29,122 nucleotides of DNA from AG41 sp965653495 (GCA_965653495.1 CBFHAJ010000029.1:1-29122), one strand, 5' to 3'; positions 1 through 8,322 are shown, counted from the first letter of the stretch. Numbers and translations are program-made. Notes: a model not told the origin generated them from the letters alone.

Positions 1-329
1 CCGACGTCGGGAAAGCGCTGCAGCGCCTTGGGGACCATCCAGCTGATCCCGTGCCGCGTCGCGGCGGCCTGCACGCGGCGCAGCAGGTCGAGCATGGCCG
101 CGGCGCGCGCCCGCTCCGCGCCCGCCGCGCTCACGAAGTCGCGCGGTGCCCGCACGCCGAGCGTGCCGAGCCGGGTGGCGAGACGAGCCAGCACGGCGTG
201 GCCGGCGGCGAGCCTCGTGAGCAGGAGCCACTCCCCACGATCGAGCGCGGGGCAGGTCGAAGCGCCGGTCAGGAGTTCGAGCGCGACCTTCCCGAGCCGT
301 TCCTCGCGGGTCAATGGAGCGGCGTTCAT
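1..329 (-). CDS. Nucleotidyltransferase-family protein, N-terminal part (cut by window edge)
   Basis: I translated this frame by hand from an ATG at 329. It stays open to base 1, giving about 109 residues that begin MNAAPLTREERLGKVALELL. The first ~85 residues are Leu/Ala/Arg-rich and helical. They are followed by HGISWMVPKALQRFPDVG, which matches the start of the catalytic core in NTP_transf_5-type nucleotidyltransferases, where a Lys/Gly-containing strand precedes a GDxD metal-binding motif. That motif would lie just outside the window, so the family call rests on the flanking pattern only. The start codon overlaps the stop of the upstream glycosyltransferase (ATGA at 326-329), so the two genes are translationally coupled. 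A related nucleotidyltransferase domain, with its GDIDLLV motif visible, occurs in the 16109-17521 gene. The substrate cannot be predicted. Confidence 0.6.
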   Translation of the reverse strand, partial: MNAAPLTREERLGKVALELLTGASTCPALDRGEWLLLTRLAAGHAVLARLATRLGTLGVRAPRDFVSAAGAERARAAAMLDLLRRVQAAATRHGISWMVPKALQRFPDV

Positions 330-1636
330 GGCGCGAGAGGCGAGAGGGCGACGCCGGCACGCGCTGGCGCCGCGCGGTCCGCGGATGCGGGAGGGGCCCC
401 ATCGCGGAGCAGCTCGGCGAGCCGTGCGCCCGTGCGGCCCATGTCGAACAGCTGCTCGGCGCGGCGGCGTGCCCCGTCCGCGAAGGTCCGCTGCAGCGGG
501 GCGTCGCTCAGCACGGTGACGATCGCGTCTGCCAGCGCGCCCACGTCCCGCGGCGGGACCAGCACGCCGCACCGCCCGTCATCGAGCGCGTCCGGAATGC
601 CCGCGACGCGCGACGCGATCACCGGCGTGCCGAGTGCCATCGCCTCCCGTATCACGTTGGGGAGCCCGTCCCCCAGCCGATCCGAAGGATGGACCAGCAC
701 CGTCGACTGGCTGATGGCGGCGAGTGCTTCGTCGACCGTGACCCAGCCGCGGAACGTCACGATGGGAGCGATCCTCAGGGTGCGCGCCAGCTGCTCGAGC
801 CGCGCGCGTTCGGGGCCGTCGCCGACGAGCTCCAGCTCCACCGGGACACCGCGACCCGCCAGTTCACGCACGGCGCGCAACAGGATGGCGAAACCCTTGT
901 CGCGCGCGAGCCGGCCGACGGCAATGAGTCGGTTGGGGGGCCGGCCCCCGGGCGGAGGACGGTACGGCAAGCCGGCGAGATCGAGCCCGTGGTAGCACAC
1001 GTGCATCTTGGGGATGAGTCGGTCGGCGATCGACGCGTAGCGATCCAGAATGAAGGCGCGATTGAACGCGCAGCACGTGATGATCGTGTCCGCGTATGCG
1101 AGCTTCTGGCGCAGATAGGCGGGCCTGAAGTAGAGGTCCGTGCCGGCGTGCAGCCAGATGGAGAAGGGGACGCGCCGCTGCAGCTGACGATGGAACAGAT
1201 AGGCGCAGGTACCGGCGAAGTTGCCCCAGTACGCGAGCACGTGGTCGAACTGATCCGGGAAGCGGTGCGCCGCCGCCCACGCCTTGGGGAGCACATACGC
1301 AGTCTTCGCGAGGGTCACCGGCCCATAGCGCGCGGCCGCCGCGGTCACGGCGACGGCGTCGCGCACGAACCGCGCGCCGCGCCCGCTCGTGGGGAGGCGG
1401 GTCAGTCCCGCTCGCACGCCGATGTGATGGATGCGGTCGCGCGGCAATACGCTCGGCCCGAGCAGCGGCTGCGCGTATCGCCACAGCGACTCGTCTAGTG
1501 GATGAATCGCGAACACGTCGAGGGTCACGCCCGCGTCGATGAGCGCGCGCATGTCACGCTCGAAGAACGTGGCTACGCGTGCCGGATACTTGCTCGTGAA
1601 GACAGCGAGTCTCACTCGGTGTCTGTCGCCTCGCAC
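326..1636 (-). CDS. Glycosyltransferase family 4 (GT-B fold)
   Basis: The 436-residue protein has the usual two-domain GT-B layout. The N-terminal acceptor domain opens with RLAVFTSKYPARVATFFERDMRAL (about residues 9-32), the common start of GT4 sugar transferases. The nucleotide-sugar domain carries VGRLARDKGF (240-249) and the donor-binding segment SDRLGDGLPNVIREAMALGTPVIAS (318-342). It probably adds one sugar to the lipid-linked repeat unit at the cytoplasmic face of the membrane. The start at 1636 is GTG; an internal GTG at 1615 (VRLAVFT) is the alternative. Neither has a convincing Shine-Dalgarno sequence. The 1636 start is preferred because it lies 17 nt after the GCACG-type inverted repeat, as in the other three leaders of this type. 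The sugar specificity is unknown. Confidence 0.9.
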   Translation of the reverse strand: MRGDRHRVRLAVFTSKYPARVATFFERDMRALIDAGVTLDVFAIHPLDESLWRYAQPLLGPSVLPRDRIHHIGVRAGLTRLPTSGRGARFVRDAVAVTAAAARYGPVTLAKTAYVLPKAWAAAHRFPDQFDHVLAYWGNFAGTCAYLFHRQLQRRVPFSIWLHAGTDLYFRPAYLRQKLAYADTIITCCAFNRAFILDRYASIADRLIPKMHVCYHGLDLAGLPYRPPPGGRPPNRLIAVGRLARDKGFAILLRAVRELAGRGVPVELELVGDGPERARLEQLARTLRIAPIVTFRGWVTVDEALAAISQSTVLVHPSDRLGDGLPNVIREAMALGTPVIASRVAGIPDALDDGRCGVLVPPRDVGALADAIVTVLSDAPLQRTFADGARRRAEQLFDMGRTGARLAELLRDGAPPASADRAAPARAGVALSPLAP

Positions 1637-1653
1637 AGGATGACCGTTGCAGA

Positions 1654-1759
1654 GCAGGACCCGTGCGGGCGGGAGGCAAGGGTTAACGGCATGAGACGGC
1701 GTTAGTTAGCTGTATTTGGGGTCCTTTGCTGACGGTCCGCTGTGGCAGCTGCGTTACAG
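1654..1759 (-). promoter_or_regulatory. Bipartite leader element, copy 1 (dyad box plus GCACG inverted repeat)
   Basis: Read on the minus strand, the box CTGTAACGCAGCTGCCACAG occupies 1759-1740. Then come 73 nt, then the 13-nt inverted repeat GCACGGGTCCTGC at 1666-1654, then 17 nt to the GTG start at 1636. The repeat and its next four bases form a 17-mer identical to that of copy 2. The same order and spacing recur before 12350, 17628 and 22285. It probably controls the GT4 gene at 326-1636. Its nature (operator, activator site or 5' UTR element) is not known. Confidence 0.7.
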
Positions 1760-1928
1760 CTGCGCGTGCTCGTCGCCACGGGCCCCGCAATCGTTTCCTG
1801 CTGCAACGGCGTCGCTGGTGCTTCGGGGGATTTTCGGCAGTTTGTCGGCGCTGTGGGACAAGCGCAGCGGCGACCCATGATGTGCGTCACGGACTGGCCC
1901 CGCACGCACGCCTACCTTCGGCTCCGCA

Positions 1929-2022
1929 CGCTGCTCAGAGCAAAGCCGTCGAAAGGCGGCGACGCAGAGCCACGGGGCTAACGCGGTCGATCCGCACCGC
2001 TATGCTCGCCGGGCCGCCAGCG
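1929..2022 (+). ncRNA. GEMM-I riboswitch aptamer (cyclic-di-GMP-I class)
   Basis: The core reads CAGAGCAAAGCC, a tetraloop hairpin, GACGCAGAGCC, then CACGGGGCTAA, following the GEMM-I consensus closely. P2 is GCCG...CGGC around a GAAA tetraloop (near 1945-1960). A second arm is formed by GAGC/GCTC and GCGGT/ACCGC (1983-1987 with 1996-2000). It contains CTAA opposite TATG, resembling the 11-nt GAAA-tetraloop receptor. P1 closes with CGCTG (1929-1933) and CAGCG (2018-2022). The guanine that aligns with G20 of the Vibrio Vc2 aptamer is kept, which favours c-di-GMP over cGAMP. The GCAGAGCC segment has G where GCAAAGCC is more usual. The aptamer lies about 60 nt upstream of the 2085 start. I see no clear promoter in 1760-1928. 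Confidence 0.88.
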
Positions 2023-2061
2023 ATCCGATACGGGTCGACCATGGCGGCCCGGTCCTTTTTT
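2009..2061 (+). terminator. Riboswitch expression platform: intrinsic terminator overlapping the aptamer 3' strand
   Basis: CCGGGCCGCC (2009-2018) pairs perfectly with GGCGGCCCGG (2043-2052), and the stem is followed by TCC and six T (2056-2061). The loop can form an inner stem, GATCCG with CGGGTC. The 5' arm of the terminator includes bases that close P1 of the GEMM aptamer, so the two folds exclude each other. Ligand binding should hold the 5' arm in the aptamer and let transcription continue, which predicts an ON switch. Confidence 0.8.
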
Positions 2062-2076
2062 CTCCCCTTGGAGAGG
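2061..2076 (+). promoter_or_regulatory. Ribosome binding site with small masking hairpin
   Basis: GGAGAGG at 2070-2076 lies 8 nt before the ATG at 2085 and fixes that start. TCTCC (2061-2065) can pair with GGAGA (2070-2074) across a 4-nt loop, which could partly mask the site. The terminator T-run ends at the first base of this hairpin. Confidence 0.5.
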
Positions 2077-2084
2077 CGTGCCCC

Positions 2085-5021
2085 ATGACGTTCATGCACA
2101 AGCTGGCGCACCGGTTGGCCCGGCTCAAAGACCTGAAGCTGCTCGCCGCACTGCTGGCCTTCGTGGCCATCGACAGTTGCGAGCGACCCATCCAGACCGG
2201 TCCCACCTCTACCATCGCGCAGTTCACTGTTTCCCCCAGCAACATCACTCTCCAGCCGAACCAGACTCAGGACTTCACCGCCGTCGCGTTCACGAGCGCC
2301 GGCGACAGCGCTGACATCTCGGTGGCGTGGAGCGCGACTGGGGGGAGCATCAGTTCGAGCAGCGCCGGCAAGCGTCACTACGGGCACTACCAGAGCGCCA
2401 GCTGCGGTGCCTACAAGGTCATCGCAACCAGCACCCCGGGGAATATGACCGACACCGCGAACGTCACGGTTTCGGGGTGCAACGTGCCAGTCGCCTCGGT
2501 CACGGTCACGCCCGCCTCGGCCTCGGTGGCCGTGGGGCGCAACGTGCAGCTGACCGCGACGCCGAAAGACGCCAACGGCAACGCCCTCTCTGGAAAGACG
2601 ATCACCTGGTCGAGCAGCAACACGTCGGTGGCCGTGTCGGACGCCAACGGCAACGTGACCGGTCTGGCGACCGGCACCGTGACCATCACGGCGACGAGCG
2701 AAGGGCAGAGCGGCACGGCGACGATCACGGTGACGAGCGTGCCTGTGGCGTCGGTGACCGTGAGCCCCGCGACGGCGAGCCTGACGCAGGGCCAGACGAC
2801 CCAGCTCACCGCCGTCACCAAGGACGCGAACGGCAACGTGCTCACGGGCCGGGGCGTGACCTGGAGCAGCAGCAAACCGGCAGCGGCCACGGTAAACGCG
2901 AGCGGGCTCGTGAGCGGTGTCGGGGCCGGGTCGGGGACGATCACGGCGACGAGCGAAGGGCAGAGCGGGACGGCGACGGTCACGGTGACGGCCGTGCCCG
3001 TGGCGTCGGTGACCGTGAGCCCCGCGACGGCGAGCGTGGCGGTCGGGAGCACCGTGCAGCTGACGGCGACCCCGAAAGATGCGAACGGTAACGCCCTCAC
3101 CGGCCGGAGCATCACCTGGCAGAGCAGCAACACGTCCGTGGCCACGGTTAACGGCAGCGGCGTTGTCACGGGCGTCGCGGCCGGGTCGGCGACGATCACG
3201 GCGACGAGTGAAGGACAGAGCGGCACATCGGCGATCACCGTGACGGGACCGGCCCCGGGCTGCTTCACGAGCACGACGGCGTTCCAGAACACGGCGTTCA
3301 CGAGCCAGAACGGCTCCTTCACGGTCACCTTCGATGCGACCCCCAACGCGGCCGGCATCGACGCCGCGACCGGTCTGTCGCAGGGAGCCGCGGCGGCCTA
3401 CACCGATCTGGCGGTCATCATCCGGTTCAATACGACCGGGACGATCGACGCGCGCAACGGTGGCGCGTATGCCGCTACGAACTCCATCCCCTACACCGCG
3501 GGGACGAGCTACCACTTCCGCGTGGTGGTCGACGTTTCCAGTCACACCTACTCGGCGTACGTCACGCCCGCCGGCGGCAGCGAGCTGACGATCGGTACCG
3601 GGTTCGCGTTCCGGACCGAGCAGGCTGGCGTGACCGCGCTCGCGAACTGGTCGGTGACGGCGGTGTCGGGCAGTCACACGGTCTGCAACTTCGCGTTGAG
3701 TGGCAGCCAGCCGCCGGCGCCGGTGGCGTCGGTCACGCTCAGTCCCGCCACGGCGACGGTGAACGAAGGGCAGTCGCTGCAGCTCACCGCGACGCTCAAG
3801 GACGCGAACGGCAACGTGCTCACCGGCCGCTCGATCACCTGGTCGAGCAGCAACACCGCGGCGGCGACCGTCAACTCCACCGGGCTCGTGACCGGCGTCG
3901 TGGCCGGATCGGCGACGATCACGGCGACGAGCGAGGGGCAGAACGGCACGGCGGCGATCACGGTCGTCCACCTCCCGGTGGCGTCCGTGACGGTCACGCC
4001 GGCGTCGGCGAGCGTGTCGGCAGGGAGCAGTGTGCAGCTGACGGCGACCCCCAAGGACGCTAACGGCAACGCGCTCAGCGGCCGCACAGTCACCTGGCAG
4101 AGCGGCAATACGGCGGCGGCCACGGTCAACGGCAGCGGCCTCGTCACGGGCGTCGCGGCCGGGTCGGCCACGATCACGGCGACCAGTGAAGGGCAGAGCG
4201 GCACGTCGGCCATCACGGTGACGCCTCCGGGCACGTCGCAGTTCGGCCACGTGTTCGTGGTGACAGAGGAGAACACGGACTACGTCGACGTCACGAGCTC
4301 GTCGATGCCGTACCTGACGGGCCTGGCCGCGCAGTACGGGCTGGCGACGCAGTACTACGCCAATACGCACCCGTCGATCGGCAACTACTTCGAGATGGCG
4401 ACCGGGCAGATCCTCACCAACGACGACGGGTCGTCGACGATCGAAAACGTCGGGAGCGTCGTGCGCAGCCTCAACGCGGCAGGGAAGACGTGGAAGTCGT
4501 ACGCCGAGAGCATCCCCAACGCCTGCTACCTGGGCGGTGACACGGGGAACTATGCGCGCAAGCACAACGTGTTCGCGCTCTTGTCCGACGTGGCGAACGA
4601 TCCCACGGGCCAGGCGTGCAACATCGTGCCGTTCACCCAGTTCGCGACCGATCTCGCGAACGGGACGCTGCCCGCGTTCTCGAACATCGTGCCGGATCTG
4701 TGCAACGACGCGCACGACTGCTCGCTGGGGACGGCGGACAGCTGGCTACAGACGAACATCGCGCCGCTGCTCGCGAGCCCGGTGTTCCAGAACGACGGGT
4801 TGCTGATCGTTGTGTTCGATGAATCGGGCGGCGACAACACGCTGGGCGGCGGGAAGGTCTACTGGACGGCGATCAGCTCCAAGTCGAAGCGGGGCTACCA
4901 GTCGACCACCACGTACCAGCACCAGAGCACGCTGCGTCTGATCCTCAAGGCGCTCGGCGTCAATTCATTCCCCGGCGACGCGGCGTCGGCGCCGGATATG
5001 AGCGAGTTCTTCAATCCTTAA
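2085..5021 (+). CDS. Lipoprotein with five Big_2 domains, a ConA-like insert and a C-terminal phosphoesterase
   Basis: This 978-residue exported protein starts MTFMHKLAHRLARLKD, then a hydrophobic stretch and a lipobox-like FVAIDSC (Cys near 33), so lipid anchoring is likely. After a divergent Ig-like domain (to ~130) come three Big_2 repeats (134-218, 219-303, 304-388) with the PVASVTVSPATASV...SATITATSEGQSGT signature. A concanavalin-A-like beta domain (~391-540) follows, then two more Big_2 repeats (~545-714). Residues ~718-978 match the phosphoesterase family that includes acid phosphatases and phospholipase C (PF04185): VFVVTEENTDY, THPSIGNYFEMATG, WKSYAESIPNAC, PDLCNDAHDCSLGTADSW and LLIVVFDESGGDN. 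It probably hydrolyses phosphate esters at the cell surface; the substrate is unknown. It is first in a two-gene unit behind a c-di-GMP-type riboswitch, with an RBS 8 nt before the ATG. Confidence 0.9.
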   Translation: MTFMHKLAHRLARLKDLKLLAALLAFVAIDSCERPIQTGPTSTIAQFTVSPSNITLQPNQTQDFTAVAFTSAGDSADISVAWSATGGSISSSSAGKRHYGHYQSASCGAYKVIATSTPGNMTDTANVTVSGCNVPVASVTVTPASASVAVGRNVQLTATPKDANGNALSGKTITWSSSNTSVAVSDANGNVTGLATGTVTITATSEGQSGTATITVTSVPVASVTVSPATASLTQGQTTQLTAVTKDANGNVLTGRGVTWSSSKPAAATVNASGLVSGVGAGSGTITATSEGQSGTATVTVTAVPVASVTVSPATASVAVGSTVQLTATPKDANGNALTGRSITWQSSNTSVATVNGSGVVTGVAAGSATITATSEGQSGTSAITVTGPAPGCFTSTTAFQNTAFTSQNGSFTVTFDATPNAAGIDAATGLSQGAAAAYTDLAVIIRFNTTGTIDARNGGAYAATNSIPYTAGTSYHFRVVVDVSSHTYSAYVTPAGGSELTIGTGFAFRTEQAGVTALANWSVTAVSGSHTVCNFALSGSQPPAPVASVTLSPATATVNEGQSLQLTATLKDANGNVLTGRSITWSSSNTAAATVNSTGLVTGVVAGSATITATSEGQNGTAAITVVHLPVASVTVTPASASVSAGSSVQLTATPKDANGNALSGRTVTWQSGNTAAATVNGSGLVTGVAAGSATITATSEGQSGTSAITVTPPGTSQFGHVFVVTEENTDYVDVTSSSMPYLTGLAAQYGLATQYYANTHPSIGNYFEMATGQILTNDDGSSTIENVGSVVRSLNAAGKTWKSYAESIPNACYLGGDTGNYARKHNVFALLSDVANDPTGQACNIVPFTQFATDLANGTLPAFSNIVPDLCNDAHDCSLGTADSWLQTNIAPLLASPVFQNDGLLIVVFDESGGDNTLGGGKVYWTAISSKSKRGYQSTTTYQHQSTLRLILKALGVNSFPGDAASAPDMSEFFNP
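2484..3250 (+). repeat. Three tandem Big_2-coding repeats, ~255 bp each
   Basis: Units start near 2484, 2739 and 2994 and share long near-identical stretches, for example the block encoding TITATSEGQSGT at the end of each. Related units recur at about 3718-4225 and 5457-6231. The similarity at DNA level makes unequal recombination likely. Confidence 0.8.
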
Positions 5022-5045
5022 CGGGTGGATGGGGGGACGACGACC

Positions 5046-7460
5046 ATGACGTTCACGCACAAGCTGTCGCGCCGCCTGGCGCTGCTGAAGGACCGCCGCG
5101 CCGTGATGATCGCGGTTGCCTTGCTGGCCGCGATCGCGGACTGCGAGCGCCCGGTGAGCGTGGCCGGCCCGGGCACGACGCTCGCGCAGCTGGTGGTCGT
5201 CCCCCCAACGGTTAGCCTGGTCACGAATGCGTCGACTGACTTCGTGGCGGTCGGCCTGACCACGGCCGGCGATACGGTCGCCGTCGCCGTGGACTGGACC
5301 GCGACGGGAGGGAGTATCAGCGATTCGACCTCCGGCAAGGGGATGCATTACGGGCGATTCAAGGCGGGCGGCCAGACCGGGCAGTTCAAGGTCAAAGCTA
5401 CAGATCCCACCAGTGGCCTGACCGACAGCGCGACCGCCGTGGTGACGGCGACCGCGGCGCCGGTCGCGTCGGTGGTGGTGCTCCCCACGACGGCGACCAC
5501 GTCGCTCGGCGGGACGACGCAGTTCCAGGCGATCCCGCTCGACGCGTCGGGGACGGCGCTGGGCGGGCGCGTGATCACGTGGGCGAGCTCCAATACGGCG
5601 GTCGCGACCGTCGACGGCAGTGGCCTCGCGACCGGCGTCGCGGCCGGCTCGGCGACGATTACGGCGACGTGTGAGGGGCAGAGCGGTACCGCGGCGCTCA
5701 CGGTCACCGCGGCGACGGTGCCGGTGGCCACCGTGACCGTGAGCCCCGCGACCGCGTCCGTCAACGCGGGCCAGACGGTGCAGCTGACGGCGACGACCAA
5801 AGACGCCAACGGCAACACCCTCACGGGCCGCACCATCACCTGGTCGAGCGGCAATACCTCCGTGGCCACGGTGAGCGGGAGCGGGTTGGTCACTGGTGTC
5901 GCCGCCGGCTCGGCGACGATCACGGCCACGTCCGAGGGCAAGAGCGGCTCTTCGGCGATCACGGTGACGGCAGTGACCGTGCCGGTCGCGACCGTGACGG
6001 TGAGCCCGACTGCGGGAACGGTATTCATCGGCCAGACATTGCAACTCACTGCGACGCCCAAGGACGCGAACGGGAACGCCCTCACGGGCCGCACCATCAC
6101 GTGGGCGAGTAACGCGGCGTCGACCGCGTCCGTGAACGGCAGCGGGCTGGTGACGGGGCAGGCGACAGGGTCGGCTACGATTACAGCGACGAGCGAAGGG
6201 AAATCAGGCACTGCGGCCATCACCGTGACGACGCCTCCGCCGCCTCCGACAGGCTCGTGCCTGAGCCAGTCGGGACCGCTCGTGACGCTGAACGGCTTCA
6301 CCACGTCGACCTACGAGACCGGAAGCCTCAGCGCCAGCACCAAGATCGACGCCACGACGGCGCAGTTCCTGGTCGACCAGTCGATCAACGTGGCCGTCCG
6401 CGTCGCGGGGGGCAACGGGATCTGCTGGTCGGGTGGTGAGATCCTCGGTCAATATCCGCCCTCGACGCCGTGGAACACCATGCACGACAAGTACGGCATG
6501 ATTCCGGGCAGCGGGGGAGACGCGAACGGGTACCAGGCGCAGAATGTGACCGTGTTCTCCTACGGCGACGGCATCAGCTTCGATACGCAGAACGACAGCA
6601 ACTGGGTCGTGAAGAACGTGCACGTGAAGTACAGCCGCGACGACTGCATCGAGAACGACTTCCTGAACGCCGGGACGATCGACTCGACGTTCCTGGACGG
6701 CTGTTACGACGGCGTGAGCGCGCAGGAGTACACGGGCAGTCCCAACGGGAACAACAACATCCTCACGATGAGCAACTCGCTCGTGCGGCTGCAGTCGATG
6801 GATGCCGTGTACGGGGGCGCAGTGCCGAATCACAACGCGTTCTGGAAGTGGAGCACGATCGGTCCCAGCCTGGCGCTCTACAACAACGTGTTCCGCGCCG
6901 ACGGGCCCTCGCGGGAGGGGAACGGCGCGCAGATGTGGATGGCGCCGCCGCCGGGGAAGCTGGCGGACTGCAAGAACAACGTCATGGTGTGGCTGGGCTC
7001 CGGCTCGTACCCGGAGACGTTGCCGACGACGTTCAACGGCCAGCCGTGCTTCACGATCATGACGGGCGCGGCCGGTCTGCAGTACTGGAACAACGCCGTG
7101 GCGAACTGGTACGCGCATCACCCCGATCCGCTGCCTGACGTGGCGCCGCCGATCGTGTCGCTGTTCCAACCCGGCATCGTGGGGAGCTCGACTCTGTCGG
7201 GGACGGTCACCATTGTCGCGACCGCCAACGACGACCGCGCGGTGGTGGGCGTGCAGCTCCAGCTCAACGGCCAGAACATCGGGGCGGAAGTGACCCAGGA
7301 TGGCGTGAGCGGCGACGACATGTTCGGCCCCACGCACTATGCGCTGACCTGGGACTCGCACGGCGTGGCCAACGGCACGTACACCCTCACGGCGGTCGCG
7401 CGCGACGCGGCCGGCCACAGCACCACCTCGGACCCCGTGACCGTTACCGTCAGCAACTGA
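5046..7460 (+). CDS. Lipoprotein with three Big_2 domains, a beta-helix domain and a C-terminal Ig-like domain
   Basis: This 804-residue protein is a paralogue of its upstream neighbour over the N-terminus: MTFTHKLSRRLALLKD, a hydrophobic segment and a lipobox-like AAIADC, then the same divergent Ig-like domain. Three Big_2 repeats follow (~138-222, 225-309, 312-395). Residues ~404-692 show the short NVTVFSYGDGISF / NWVVKNVHVKYSRDDCIENDF / SLALYNNVFRADG strands of a right-handed parallel beta-helix, as in pectate-lyase-like and glycan-binding or glycan-cleaving proteins. An Ig-like domain (~698-803) with NGTYTLTAVARDAAG closes it. It may bind or cut polysaccharide outside the cell; catalytic residues could not be assigned. 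The ATG at 5046 is chosen over one at 5025 because it aligns with the paralogue and follows a GGGGGGA stretch. The gap to the upstream stop is 24 nt. Confidence 0.85.
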   Translation: MTFTHKLSRRLALLKDRRAVMIAVALLAAIADCERPVSVAGPGTTLAQLVVVPPTVSLVTNASTDFVAVGLTTAGDTVAVAVDWTATGGSISDSTSGKGMHYGRFKAGGQTGQFKVKATDPTSGLTDSATAVVTATAAPVASVVVLPTTATTSLGGTTQFQAIPLDASGTALGGRVITWASSNTAVATVDGSGLATGVAAGSATITATCEGQSGTAALTVTAATVPVATVTVSPATASVNAGQTVQLTATTKDANGNTLTGRTITWSSGNTSVATVSGSGLVTGVAAGSATITATSEGKSGSSAITVTAVTVPVATVTVSPTAGTVFIGQTLQLTATPKDANGNALTGRTITWASNAASTASVNGSGLVTGQATGSATITATSEGKSGTAAITVTTPPPPPTGSCLSQSGPLVTLNGFTTSTYETGSLSASTKIDATTAQFLVDQSINVAVRVAGGNGICWSGGEILGQYPPSTPWNTMHDKYGMIPGSGGDANGYQAQNVTVFSYGDGISFDTQNDSNWVVKNVHVKYSRDDCIENDFLNAGTIDSTFLDGCYDGVSAQEYTGSPNGNNNILTMSNSLVRLQSMDAVYGGAVPNHNAFWKWSTIGPSLALYNNVFRADGPSREGNGAQMWMAPPPGKLADCKNNVMVWLGSGSYPETLPTTFNGQPCFTIMTGAAGLQYWNNAVANWYAHHPDPLPDVAPPIVSLFQPGIVGSSTLSGTVTIVATANDDRAVVGVQLQLNGQNIGAEVTQDGVSGDDMFGPTHYALTWDSHGVANGTYTLTAVARDAAGHSTTSDPVTVTVSN

Positions 7461-7480
7461 CGACAGCGCACTGCTCTCAC

Positions 7481-7512
7481 AACCCATCCTCTCCTCCGGG
7501 GGAGGATGGGTT
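7481..7512. terminator. Bidirectional hairpin terminator between convergent genes
   Basis: AACCCATCCTC (7481-7491) and GAGGATGGGTT (7502-7512) form a perfect 11-bp stem with a 10-nt loop. It lies 20 nt after the stop of the plus-strand gene and 16 nt after the stop of the minus-strand deacetylase gene. Neither side has a strong T-run, so termination strength is uncertain. Confidence 0.7.
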
Positions 7513-7528
7513 CGCTGTGCCGGGAGGG

Positions 7529-8314
7529 TTACGCGGTGCTGGCCCTGGTCTGCCGCCGAACGTAGTAGCGGTAGGGTCCCGGCAGTGCGGCGCGCACGAA
7601 ATTCTTCAGCCGCCGCACCAGCAGCGCCCGTTCCCATCCTTGCAGCGCCGCCAGCTCAGCGATGCGCGCGGCCGGCGTGGTGACCTTTACCGAAAACCTG
7701 CCGAGCACCCAGCAACCGCCCACCCGCGCGGGGACGAGCGTGGGCTCGCACGTGAAGAGGTGGAGTAACCCGGCCGCAGCGGCCGATTCGAGCACGAGCG
7801 GCGAGATGTCGCCGCCGGGCACGGCGGCGACGGTGCATGGCTCACCCAGCAGGTCCGCGAGCCGGGCGCAGCTGTCGCGCCATTCGGCGAGCATCTCCTC
7901 CCGCGTCTGCTCGCGGAAGATGTGGGGGTGGGTGCGCGAGTGGCTGCCCACGATGTGCCCGCATGCCCGGAGATACCGGATGCCCGCGGCGTCGAGGAAG
8001 GCGGGGTCGCCTATCCGGTCGGTGATGACGAAAAAATGTCCGCGCCAGCCGCGGCGACACAGCTCGTCGCCGGTCTCGCGGGCGCTGCGACCGGCGTCGT
8101 CGAACGTGAGCAGCAAATGGTTCCCCGGCGCGGTGAAGTCGATGTCGCTGACGAGCTGCGGGGGATACACGATCGCGGCGTCCCGGATCACATCGAGCTG
8201 ACGCCGGAACACCGCCCACGGCAGCTTGAACGGCTGCGCGCCCGACCCGCTTAGCCCCGAGTCGGCGGGATGGTCGGTCACGTCGTGGTACGCAAATGCC
8301 GCAACCCGGGACAC
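7529..8314 (-). CDS. Polysaccharide deacetylase family protein
   Basis: This is a 261-residue carbohydrate-esterase-4-type protein. Residues 70-75 read TFDDAG, the catalytic/metal Asp pair (the family usually has TFDDG). Residues 123-129 read GSHSRTH, the H-x3-H metal site, followed by AAVPGGDISP and other family strands. It should remove N- or O-acetyl groups from a sugar in the repeat unit or its precursor. No signal peptide is visible, so it may act in the cytoplasm or depend on neighbours for localisation. The frame extends upstream, but that part lies inside the GT2 gene and has a shadow-like Arg-rich composition. I therefore start at GTG 8314, nine nt after the GT2 stop, giving VSRVAAFAYHDV. 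It is the last gene of its unit and meets the bidirectional hairpin. Confidence 0.85.
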   Translation of the reverse strand: MSRVAAFAYHDVTDHPADSGLSGSGAQPFKLPWAVFRRQLDVIRDAAIVYPPQLVSDIDFTAPGNHLLLTFDDAGRSARETGDELCRRGWRGHFFVITDRIGDPAFLDAAGIRYLRACGHIVGSHSRTHPHIFREQTREEMLAEWRDSCARLADLLGEPCTVAAVPGGDISPLVLESAAAAGLLHLFTCEPTLVPARVGGCWVLGRFSVKVTTPAARIAELAALQGWERALLVRRLKNFVRAALPGPYRYYVRRQTRASTA

Positions 8315-8322
8315 GGCGCGGC

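Noticed and set aside
1740..1759. Sigma-54 promoter reading of the leader box (TGGCAG-N5-TTACA on the plus strand)
   Set aside because: The spacing fits, but the GG and GC pairs that sigma-54 needs are not kept across copies, and in three copies this orientation points away from the controlled gene.
1929..2022. cGAMP-specific (GEMM-Ib) reading of the riboswitch
   Set aside because: In my alignment to Vc2, the base at the G20 position is G rather than the A typical of cGAMP-binding members. The neighbouring A in CAGAGC first looked like the switch but is one base off.
1935..4715. A 926-codon open frame on the minus strand opposite the first Big_2 lipoprotein gene
   Set aside because: Its product is almost all Arg, His, Gly and Asp in repeats that mirror the Big_2 coding repeats, and it has no domain. 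It is a shadow frame caused by high GC at third positions.
2484..6231. Regular repeats considered as a CRISPR array or other non-coding array
   Set aside because: The ~255-bp units are in frame and encode Big_2 domains with conserved protein sequence. There is no short repeat/unique spacer pattern.
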